Source of the DNA: Tillus elongatus | Lineage: Eukaryota > Arthropoda > Insecta > Coleoptera > Cleridae | Reading direction: 5' to 3' | Assembly: GCA_964006375.1 (NCBI GenBank) | Contig: OZ023267.1 | Span: 21,945,739 to 22,009,738, forward strand | DNA: 64,000 nucleotides | Shown: in pieces, positions 11,490 to 20,130 of the stretch | Numbering within the stretch: the first letter of the stretch is position 1 | Layout: each line of letters starts with the position of its first letter | Position numbers and translations under genes: made by a program | The notes under the pieces: generated by a model | Database searches by the model: none | What the model was told of the DNA's origin: nothing | What the model saw: the letters and a program-made list of their open reading frames with translations, nothing else

Positions 11490-11910
11490 GAGAGAAAACA
11501 TTAAATGCGTATAAAAGTCCAAAAATACCGTTCAAAACAAAGATTACACTCCATACCTAAAGAAGTCAGGGGTATATTGTCTTACTTGCGGTGACCTTCA
11601 ATGGAACACTGTCTATATAGGATGAACGGAAAGGGCACTGGGTACCAGAGACTCCGAACATCTAAGAAGTAGAAATAATGCTAACAACACCACTTCAGCT
11701 TTTGGCTGCCACCTGAGAGAGAGCGGCCACACCTTTGACAGGGAAAGCAACGCCAGAATCTTTCTTCCATCAAGTTTTGGTATTAAACAAATTGTCTTGG
11801 AAGAAATGGAGATTTACAAATACATAAACGGCTCCTACAGCAATGTTCTCAATGTTTCCAGCACCAGTGCTATGAACTTTTCTTTCATATACAGAAACCT
11901 GATAGAATAA
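11490..11910 (+). pseudogene. PLE GIY-YIG endonuclease domain
   Basis: One plus-strand frame gives SGVYCLTCGDLQWNTVYIG, an in-frame TGA, then TERALGTRDSEHLRSR and FGCHLRESGHTF, finishing at a TAA at 11908-11910. GVY...YIG plus the downstream R and the E/H pattern mark a GIY-YIG nuclease in the C-terminal part of Penelope-like elements. A single stop replaces the residue after YIG (normally Q in YIGQT). Upstream reverse transcriptase is missing, so the copy is 5'-truncated at the (AAT)n array. Confidence 0.8.
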
Positions 11911-11994
11911 TGTTCCAGAATAGTATTCCTACTCATTGATGATTGATTCCGACCATGGAGCTAAGCAAGCTTGTTTCGTTGCTCATGGGTCTTT
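11911..11994. other. Short spacer
   Basis: No feature recognised. Confidence 0.3.
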
Positions 11995-12136
11995 TCTGTC
12001 CTTTTAGTGAATTTTCGTAGAACAAATTCACTAATGGGGAGATCCCGACTTTTGAATTTTGAAAATTTTTTGCAAATGAGCGCGAACTAGGACCCCTAGA
12101 ACCCATATCCGGGGTCAGTTTCAATTTTTATATGTT

Positions 12137-12140
<4 letters not shown>
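11995..12140 (+). repeat. Modular repeat segment L
   Basis: Includes the boundary hairpin-like GTGAATTTTCG...AAATTCAC, then GGGGAGATCCCGACTTTTG and CATATCCGGGGTCAGTTTC, running into (TA)n. Confidence 0.88.

Positions 12141-12229
<89 letters not shown>
12141..12229. repeat. (TA)n microsatellite 8
   Basis: TA core of a complete L-(TA)n-R unit. Confidence 0.97.
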
Positions 12230-12233
<4 letters not shown>

Positions 12234-12660
12234 CACACCGATAACTCAAAAAATAATGGGCCGATTTTGATAAAATTTGGCATGTACGTTTCTTTTGTAA
12301 ATGGCTTGGACAAGTTCGTTAGTCAGAAAAATCGGACGAGGTTTTCTGGGAAAATTTTGAGCTTTCATTCGAATTATCTCAAAAAGTAATAAACCGATTT
12401 TAATAAAATTTGGCATGTACCTTCCTTTTGTAAATTGCTTTAACAAGTTTGTTAGTCAGGAAAATCGGATGAGGTTTTCCGTGAAAATTTTGACTTTTTA
12501 TTCGAAATAAATTTTTATCTCAAAGAATAATGGGCCGATTTTGATAATATTTGACATGTACCTTCCTTTTGTAAATGGCTTTGACAAGTTCGTTAATCAG
12601 AAGAATCGGACGAGGTTTTCCGGAAAAATTTGGCGTTTTCATTTGAAAAAATTTTTTATC
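12230..12660 (+). repeat. Modular repeat segment R in three tandem copies
   Basis: Three consecutive versions of the R unit start near 12241, 12374 and 12515, so the periods are about 133 and 141 bp. Each contains a CTCAAA(A/G)A box, a CCGATTTT box, a TTTGRCATGTACST box and AATCGGAYGAGG. Confidence 0.85.
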
Positions 12661-12784
12661 TTAAAAAATAAAAATCTATGATAACCAAATTTGGTAAGTA
12701 GGTTTACGATATAAAAAGTAAACTATACACCAAAATTTAGATTTCTATGTTACAAGAAAAAAAAGTTATAATAAAATATTTCTA

Positions 12785-12835
12785 TGAAAATTCACTACCA
12801 TAACGCACTTCCTGCGTCCAGACTTTTGCATTAAG
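12785..12835 (+). repeat. Modular repeat segment M, right terminus
   Basis: Contains AAATTCACTACCATAACGCA and CCTGCGTCCAGACTTTT, the right end of the M consensus. Confidence 0.8.
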
Positions 12836-13612
12836 TTATTTGCTTGCTTGTGTCATTTGTCACTTCTGTCACTTGTCGTTTTAGTTTTCGATCGTCCTTC
12901 CAACTGTACAGGTTTTGTTCTTTTAGAAGTACACAGATTCCATTTTGCTGCTGCAATAAAATCAAAAATAAGCGTCGGATATAGTCATCCTCTAGCTGCT
13001 GCAAGTCTGGAGATGCTTCTGATCTCTTACTCAATGTGATCTCCGTCTGGAAATCTGAAGACAATAGATGAAAATTAAAACTTTGACAACGTTCCATACA
13101 GCACATTTTCTGTAATCAAAAAACAGGTATAGTAAGTATTAATTGCTAGATAGGCACCTTTCTTTTAATTTCTTTCTGAATTTCGCTTCTTCAGATGTTC
13201 TTGGGGAGTTCTGCTCAGCTGTGCAGCCTGATTGCCTTTTATGTTTTGTTTGTTGCTTTGCTTTTAACTAGTTGATTAATTTGACTTTTAACTTGTATTT
13301 GACTTCTTCAGAGTGTTATCTTTGTAGGATTCAGTGCCGTTTAAATGTGTAAAAATGCTATGTAGCTCTTGATGCTCTATCAGTTTAGCTGTACATGGCC
13401 GTTAGGGTTTAGTTTTTTGATGTTTTACATTAGCTTTTGTTAGACCTCTATGATTCCTGCACTTGCTGTGTAATGCTTCCATGGATGACATAACCAGAAA
13501 AATAGTTTATGACAACCACATTGTGCATCTAGGTCTTTAACCAAGATGGATCAAATGAGCAGAAACGCGTAGGGTTAACAGTTAAATATACCGTCTGGTA
13601 GAAAGAGCGTAC
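12836..13612. other. Spacer with one hammerhead-like relic
   Basis: No gene. At 13541-13577 (+) there is AAGATG, a GATCA/TGAGC stem with one mismatch, then GAAA with the palindrome ACGCGT and AGGG. This is the PLE hammerhead layout with the CUGANGA box shortened. Confidence 0.4.
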
Positions 13613-14052
13613 TACAGTAGACTCTCGATTGACCGGGAGCTTATCAACCCGAAAGCGGATCAACCGGGATCCCCATTTACATACTTACGATTAAATATTT
13701 TATCACAAGAATAACACAACAAAAGTCCTAACAATTCAAGTATGTACCTTAGTTGCCGACGGCGGTAAGTAGGTAGTTTATATTATCATATTATCTTTTC
13801 AGAGAATTTTGTCGGCTCGTCAAAGCTTTAGATATCCTAGTAGAAGCTATAATCATAACGAGCTATTTCAGGAAAATAATAAATGAGACTCGAGTTTATG
13901 TTACGACCAGGAACCGTCATTGTATTCAATGCATGCAGTTTTAGTGTTAATCACGTTTTAGTAGAAACTGGTGCTTTTAAAGTTTCAGCTTCGGTAATCT
14001 TTTCGTCCAGTAGTCATTTCGGTGCATAAGTGTAACATCGACTGCAATAAAA

Positions 14053-14490
14053 ATGTCTCTTAAGAGAAAACGTGTTGTCCTAGCTATCCAGCAAAAGCTG
14101 TAAATTATAAGAAAATTGAAAATGGGGTCTCAGTAATAAGTTTAATGATTGAGTATGGAGTTGGCAATCAAACTGTGCGTGAGATTGTAAAAAACAAAGA
14201 CAAAATCCTGGAGTTTTTCGCTACATCCGATAGTACGTCTGGTATGTCTAAACGGAAAACTATGAAAACCGCGACGAATGACTAGTTAGACAAGGCCATG
14301 GTTTTATGGTTTAACCGGACATAGTAACGCCTTAAACTACATTGAACAGTTACTCAGTTATTTAGAAAAACAGGAAGTTGGGGCGCATTCCGAAAAGATT
14401 ATGTTGCGCAATTCACGTGCTACCATTCGTCGAAAGGTAGTAAATGATTCAAGGAAACAGACAAGCATACTCTCTTACTTCACTAAATAG
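14053..14490 (+). pseudogene. pogo/Tigger transposase, internally deleted
   Basis: The start MSLKRKRVVLAIQQKL is the N-terminus of a pogo/Tigger transposase, a relative of CENP-B. After a stop and a one-base shift, the helix-turn-helix follows (IENGVSVISLMIEYGVGNQT) and then a second DNA-binding segment up to about 14325. The DDE catalytic domain is missing. The frame resumes with YIEQLLSYLEKQ and ends QTSILSYFTK and a stop at 14488-14490. Q-x-x-I-x-x-Y-F is a PCNA-interacting (PIP) box, and the Drosophila pogo transposase is known to bind PCNA through such a motif. It cannot transpose by itself. Confidence 0.85.
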
Positions 14491-15095
14491 ATACGTGCAG
14501 GCAGATATTTGTTTAAAATGTAATATACGCATCTTAATATGTTTAACTAATTAACATTGTAACACTAAAAACATTACATTTATTTTATTTACTGCTTATG
14601 CTTATTTTATATTCAATAATACACCCCTGTTGAGAATTATGACGTAGAACTCTCCATCACTGTCTACTCACATAGGGTTCCAAGCTCTATGACTGTTGGT
14701 CAACCTGCAGCCTGCAGAAGTAACTAAGCATTGACAGCTTGTTGTCTTATCACAACCTATAAATTGAAATTCCTTCCGTCGAATTATTCCTTTTCTAATT
14801 AAAGTTGTTTAAGCAATTAATCATGGTATACTAAAGAGCTTCAAAATCTTACTCATGGGTGAGTACGTTTGATATCAGTTATTTTCACCTCATTAAATTT
14901 TATTCTTGTAATAACTGCATGGCTAAACATGAGTGTAATTCTTCTGCATGTAACGTGTCTTTAATTAGATGTAAAATAATATTTTAGGCTTTATGTATAA
15001 AGCATTTAATTAGTTAGTTTTTGTAAAGACACTGTTACATTGCGGAGATTTGAATTTGTCTGAGAACAATACTAATCCACATGTTTACATCAGGT

Positions 15096-15240
15096 CTGAG
15101 GAGGCCGGTCAACTTCGAAACAATAATGCAATTAACTCTGAGGAAGGCAGTCGACCTCGAAACAATAATGCAATAAACTCTGAGGAAGGAAGTAAGAAGT
15201 CAACTTCTAAACAATGATGTGATGAACTCTGAGGAACGCA
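15096..15240. repeat. 42-bp minisatellite, about 3.5 units
   Basis: Units start at 15096, 15138 and 15180 (period 42), then at 15229 after a 49-bp unit. Each starts CTGAGGA and includes an AAACAATRATG box. Confidence 0.8.
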
Positions 15241-15928
15241 ATGAACACTCAAAGCTGCACCTGCAATAACGGCAGCAGAAGCACGCAATCTAATGCCCAC
15301 CGTTACAACTGAATCTTCAATGAAGAGGGCAAGGCACAGATTCCAGCTGAGCAAAGATGTATACAGTGCACAACGAAACCAGAAGATAGCAGCATATATA
15401 TCGAAATCTAAGCTAAGTGACACAAAAGTGTGAAAACTAACCATTGCTTCATTTTTCTTACATTATGTTTCATCTTTGTATAACTTTCTCTTCATAAAAT
15501 GCTTCACTTTATCGTAACTCTGTTTCAAAATTAATCTAAATTTACTTTACCTCTGGATTGTGTAAATTTTCAACGTTTATTTATGGTTAACATCTTCTGC
15601 ACATGCAGAAAGACAGCTTAATGCAATATTTGTTTCCTTTAATTGAAATTTAATTAATTTTTTTGCATTCAATTTATTTCATTTATTTTTAAAGTGATAC
15701 TCATTTCTTAATTACAAATTTAATTGTCATATCTTAAACTTTAACATTTTCAAATAAATCTACTTGAACTGACATGTTTGTTCCGACTCCTAGTTGGTGT
15801 AATTTATGTGAGTGATTAACTAGTGCCCAAAGTCGACCTGCTCTCTGAGACTCATGTTAACCAACTACTCGCCGGAGAAGACGAACAAATTATTTAGTTG
15901 GCAATTCATTTTAGTGTCTCTTATGCAT

Positions 15929-15930
<2 letters not shown>

Positions 15931-16015
<85 letters not shown>
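15931..16015. repeat. (TA)n microsatellite 9
   Basis: TA array inside the Tigger element, near its right end. Confidence 0.97.
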
Positions 16016-16017
<2 letters not shown>

Positions 16018-16132
16018 AAAATATGCCATGTAGGATATTGTCGTGTTTTTATAACTGAAAATCGGCGATTTTCGGCTTAACCGGGAAATCGATTAACCAG
16101 AAAAGTATTTTTAGCGGCCATCCCGGAAAATA

Positions 16133-16188
16133 TAGAGTCTACTGTATAAGCGATTTTTTTCTAAAAATTGCTTATACAGTAGACTCTA
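16133..16188. repeat. Inverted Tigger-end hairpin
   Basis: Two 26-bp arms with one mismatch. The left arm is the right end of the Tigger element plus its TA flank. The right arm begins again with the CAGTAGACTCTATA terminus facing the other way. The spacer is about 4 bp. Confidence 0.8.
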
Positions 16189-16199
16189 TAGTTTATGGT

Positions 16200-17425
16200 T
16201 AAACGGTCTATACTTTTTTTTAAACTAATTTTCGTAGGACAAATTTTTTAATGCATTTTTGCATTTTTTATCGAAATATGATGCGTTTATAAGAAAAAAA
16301 TCTTGACGCAGAAAGTGCGTTTTGGTAGCGAATTTTCGGTAAATTTGCAGATTAGCTCCCGAACGCTTTTCAAAAAACTGTTTTCAGAAACCTGCGTAGC
16401 CCCCCCCCTGGATTCACAACCCCAAGAAAAATTTCTGATTCACACCCCCCAAGGAAGTTACGTGACCAGGAGTGAATAGGGGTGCTGGGCGGGGCAGGTA
16501 GTAAAAAGGAAATATAAGCAGAAAATGCGAATAAAACGGGCTTGAAAGTTGTATTTTTCACATCTTGAAGCCATATCCCCCTTAAACCCTGCCTACCCCG
16601 CACAACACCCCTATTCCCCAGATGCCGTAACTTCCTTGGCGGGTATGAATAAGAAATATTTCTTGTGGTTTATGCGACGAGGGTGGTTGTATACACGCGA
16701 GAGGGGAAGGAAAATCCTCACGACAAAGTAGCCACCCCAACCCCCCAACCCCACCGCAAGGCAAAGGGGGAGATGTCTGCTTCGTCGTGGGCATTTCCCC
16801 CCCCCCCTCGTGTGCATACAACCAGCTTCGTTGCATAAACCGCAAGAAAAACTTCTTGTTTATACCCCCCAAGGAAGTTACGCGACCTGGGGGAGAATAG
16901 GGGTGCTGTGCGTGGTAGGCCAGGTTTAGTGGAGATATGGCTTCAAATAGACAGCTTTTGAGCAGTTTTCTTTGCTTTTTCTGCTCATATTTTCTTTTTA
17001 CTACCTACCCCGCCCAGCATCCCTATTCACTCCCAGTCTCGTAACTTCCTTGGGGGGTGTGAACAAGAAATTTGTGTTGTGGTTTGTGCATCCAGGTGGG
17101 GTCCTAGTAATGTTTCCGAAAACAATTTTTTGAAAAGCGTTCGGGAGCTAATCTGCAAATTTACCGAATGTTCATTAAATCCTTCAAATTTCAATAACTC
17201 AATTTGCTATTAACGTAAGCTTTGTTGGTTACGAAACCAACATTTAAGTTTATTTTCGGAAATTTTTTGTATATTTTCAAACCATAAGTAATTTTGATAA
17301 AATATAGCACATTGTTTCTACTACATAGGCTATACCTGTAATCAGATTTATGCCTGCTCGCATTTGCTATTAAAAACATTTTTATGGAAATTCACTTCCA
17401 TAACACATTTTCTGCATCCAGACTT
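16200..17425 (+). repeat. Modular repeat: R end plus M, split by foldback block
   Basis: Begins with the end of R (GGTTAAACGGTCTATAC, then CATTTTTTATCGAAATATGA). M starts at about 16300 with GACGCAGAAAGTGCGTTTTG, is interrupted by the GC-rich block 16335-17168, and resumes to end at CTGCATCCAGACTTG. Confidence 0.8.
16335..17168. repeat. GC-rich quadripartite foldback block
   Basis: The outer ends are long inverted repeats: TTCGGTAAATTTGCAG plus AGCTCCCGAACGCTTTT on the left, mirrored at 17118-17168. Each half is again an inverted repeat around CAAGGAAGTTACG and CGTAACTTCCTTG boxes, which occur four times. An 11-C run sits at 16797-16807. A second copy lies at 58905-60020. No open frame resembles a protein. 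Confidence 0.85.
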
Positions 17426-17615
17426 GTGAAAAATGTTTATATATTTTCAAACAATAAATTTATTTTGATTAAATATGGTACATTGTTTCTACTATATAGG
17501 CAACCAAGTTTGATGCCTGCTTTCATCAAAGAAAGACATTTGCTATTAAAAATATGTTAAAGAAAATTTGCTACCTTTGCTACCATAACACACTTACTGC
17601 GTCCAGAGATATTCA
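17426..17615 (+). repeat. Modular repeat segment M, partial second copy
   Basis: Starts in mid-M (TTTATATATTTTCAAACAAT) and ends with CTACCATAACACACTTACTG, CGTCCAGA. Confidence 0.75.
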
Positions 17616-18479
17616 CAAATTCATTTTAATCATTGTACGTAGAACCTTATGTCTCTCTGCTGAAATGGACAGTTGTCCACGTGCCATCTAGTGAAATTTC
17701 AATATATTTTTAATACTTAACCTTTGCTTAAATGACTTGCAGGTTTTAGTTTATAAAAAATATTATTTCTGTACAAAATTCCACTCAGAACCTTATGAAT
17801 TTATGACCGCGGAAGCAAAGAAAAACATTAGCATTAAATGCGTTCAAATTTTTAGAATTTTTTAAACTAATACCGGAAGAATAAATACATTTCATTTAAA
17901 ATGATGACGTTGATATGGAATAGAGGAACCCAGTCATAAATTTAGAGTGGGGTCAGATGATTTGACAATTTTCAATAATTTTCACTTGCGCATTTCAAAA
18001 AATTAACGTATAGTCATATCTTTTTATTCTACAGTTAAACATTAAGCTACCTGTATTGTTTGAGTGAGCTTATACGCATTATGTGGAGGCCACATATAAT
18101 AGCCTGTTCTTAACTTCAGGGACTCACTAAGCAGTTCACCATTGTTCTGAAGTTTACAAGTGTAACGAAGTTAGTTCGGCCACTGTACTTGGTAAGTCGA
18201 GTTTACAATTATCAAGCAGCCGTAGAATTGTTGCATGCATACTAGAAATTATTCTACCTACGTAGATTCGCTAACTAAGGGTGCAGTTATATTATAGAAT
18301 TAAGCGCACTACTTGTTACCCTTAGTTGCATAAAACATCGTCAAACGCGATCACAGATCGAAGTTACTTGCGTAATTCATAAAAAAAAATACCGGATTTG
18401 CTGTCTATATCCCAAAGGACAATTAGTAAAATTAAAAAACAATTTCGTGAGCTTAGACATGTATGCAGATACAAAAAAA
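17616..18479. other. Unassigned spacer
   Basis: No coding domain or repeat recognised. Confidence 0.4.
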
Positions 18480-19795
18480 TAATGCGGACATAGCGGTTTC
18501 TTGCGTCGTTAAATGCTTGGCGCTTTTCTTGACTGGGATTGTGTAGAAGCGTTTTGTGAGCTTTGACCTTTTCAAGTCTGGCCTTATCACATGATTTAAA
18601 GAACCAGGGCTATTGAGGGGCTAAAAAGGTTTTCTGTGTACGTGTAATAAATAACTCCACGCCAGCTTGGATAGTTTCGGCGATGTTTTGTGAGATATCA
18701 AGGGGCCAGGACGAGAGAAGCAGACAGATGCCCATGAAAATGAGGAAAAGTAATCCCGCATTTCGTCCCAGTTCGCGGATTTGTAGTGCCAAACGATACG
18801 TAGGTATGGTGACTGTGTGACCTCGGGTTGCATTGCGCAGGAAGCAGTGACCATGCCGTCGTCTGAGGGACTGAGGGACCAAGGGAGCGATGACTGATAT
18901 AAAATAGCATTCAGGTTTTGTAATAAGAAGGAGATCCAAGGGATTTGATCTGTGTATTGGGATGCGAGGAAAGTAAGTAGGTTGCTGAACCATATTGGCT
19001 AAAGAATTTCTGACTGCAAAGCCTCCGCTGCTCTCCCTTGTGGATCGGTTTTTGAAGATACTAGCCATTCCTTATTATGGACATTGAAGTCGCCAAGAAG
19101 AGTGACCTCGGAGGAAGGATATTCAGAAATCACATGGTCGCTTCTTTCAGAAAGGTAGTCGAAGAGCTGGACAAAGTTGTTGTCAGAAGGTGACCGGTAC
19201 ATGCAACAGATGAATTTAGTTGAAGTTTCATCCAAAGTATGTCTTTCCTTTCAGCTTCTAAATTAGGGAGTCTGGTGCAGGTTAGATTGCTACGGACGTA
19301 TGCGCACACTCGTCCATTCAATCTAAAGAAAATAAGGAGCTCATACCGCGGGAAATTAAGGTAATTAGTGGCTGTTTTGGCACTGATTTGGGTTTCGGTG
19401 AGGCCTATTAGCTTGGAGGAAATGGTGGACGGAGTTCGGGTTAGAATTTAGGCCACATATTTTCGAGAAGGATATGTTAAATCTTGATGCCGGCGCCCCC
19501 TGTACACCCCTCTTCCAGATATCCGAATGGATGGGTATTTTATCTCCGAAATCTTTGGTACATGATGGAGCGATCATCATTTTTGTTTATAAGGGACACC
19601 GACTCATACACCAGAACCTAAAACGTCCGTTGGGACTTGACCGGCCCCTTGATGTAAGGGGTTGTACCTCCTCGGGCGTGAAAAAATCATTTACTATCAC
19701 GTAAAGGAAAAGTCCACTACCACCGGCTTGACTTCGATTAGTCGCCTCGTGCGACAGGGAGGAGTTACCATGGACCTATTCTTTTAGTTAGTCCC
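18480..19795 (-). mobile_element. CR1/L2/Jockey-type LINE, 5' part
   Basis: Minus-strand copy with 5' untranslated sequence (19580-19795) and the N-terminal part of ORF2. The 3' part (reverse transcriptase) is missing, which is unusual because LINEs normally lose the 5' end. It overlaps in content with 63650-64000, showing that the same family occurs twice. Frameshifts break the frame several times. Confidence 0.78.
18490..19580 (-). pseudogene. LINE ORF2 N-terminus: AP-type endonuclease
   Basis: The minus strand starts with FNISFSKICGLNSNPNSVHH, the usual opening of an apurinic-type endonuclease in Jockey/CR1-type LINEs. It continues with LNGRVCAYVRSNLTC, FICCMYRSP and VTLLGDFNVHNKEWL; GDFNVHN is an endonuclease active-site block. 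A linker follows that ends with YRLALQIRELGRN and SQEKRQAFNDARNRYVR, the basic connector before the reverse transcriptase. Frames change near 19300, 19050 and 18610. The nuclease would nick target DNA. This copy is dead. Confidence 0.75.
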
Positions 19796-19870
19796 CGGAC
19801 CCAATATTGCTCTGGTCATAATTTTTTTCATCACTAACTTATCTTCAACCTTTCTTTCTTCTAAGCTTAT

Positions 19871-19913
19871 CCTTTATTATTTATTGCCGCTATACGGCAA
19901 TAAATAATAAAGG
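19871..19913. repeat. Perfect 19-bp hairpin
   Basis: CCTTTATTATTTATTGCCG (19871-19889) and its exact complement (19895-19913) with a 5-base loop CTATA. It lies at the junction between the LINE 5' region and the next RT fragment. Confidence 0.92.
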
Positions 19914-20130
19914 CATACTTTGAATATGCGCTTAAAGGTAAAAATATGCGTGATTTATATAGGGAATTGAACGGGCTAAATAAGAAAGTTAGGGTTGAGG
20001 TTCTTGATAGCCGGAGAGACGTAGATAAGTTAAGCGACTATTTTGTGAATAGTGTCTCTGTGGTTTCAACAAATGATAATTATAGGAACTATTATCCAGT
20101 ATTAGTATGTCTGCATATAAAATGAAATGA
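19911..20130 (+). pseudogene. LINE fragment: linker before reverse transcriptase
   Basis: One frame reads KAYFEYALKGKNMRDLYREL, then LNKKVRVEVLD and DKLSDYFVNSVS. This is the pattern of the linker between endonuclease and reverse transcriptase in LINE ORF2, where LSDYFVNSV precedes the first RT block. It stops at about 20130, where the RTE element begins. A fragment at 48484-48740 could continue the same type of protein. Confidence 0.6.

Larger units (their letters stand above)
13615..16144 (+). mobile_element. Tigger/pogo-type DNA transposon
   Basis: The left end CAGTAGACTCTCGATTGACC and a right end whose complement is CAGTAGACTCTATATTTTCC are the terminal repeats characteristic of Tigger/pogo elements. 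Both are flanked by TA (13613-13614 and 16145-16146), the expected target duplication. The subterminal pattern AACCGGGA recurs on both sides. The transposase inside is internally deleted and mutated. Later additions inside the element include a 42-bp minisatellite (15096-15240) and a (TA)n array (15931-16015). Confidence 0.88.

Noticed and set aside
15109..15444. 111-codon minus-strand frame
   Set aside because: It overlaps a 42-bp minisatellite and its repeated residues follow from that. No family resemblance.
16370..16872. Open frames in the GC-rich foldback block
   Set aside because: The frames are proline- and glycine-rich by composition, occur on both strands, and mirror the palindrome; not protein-like.
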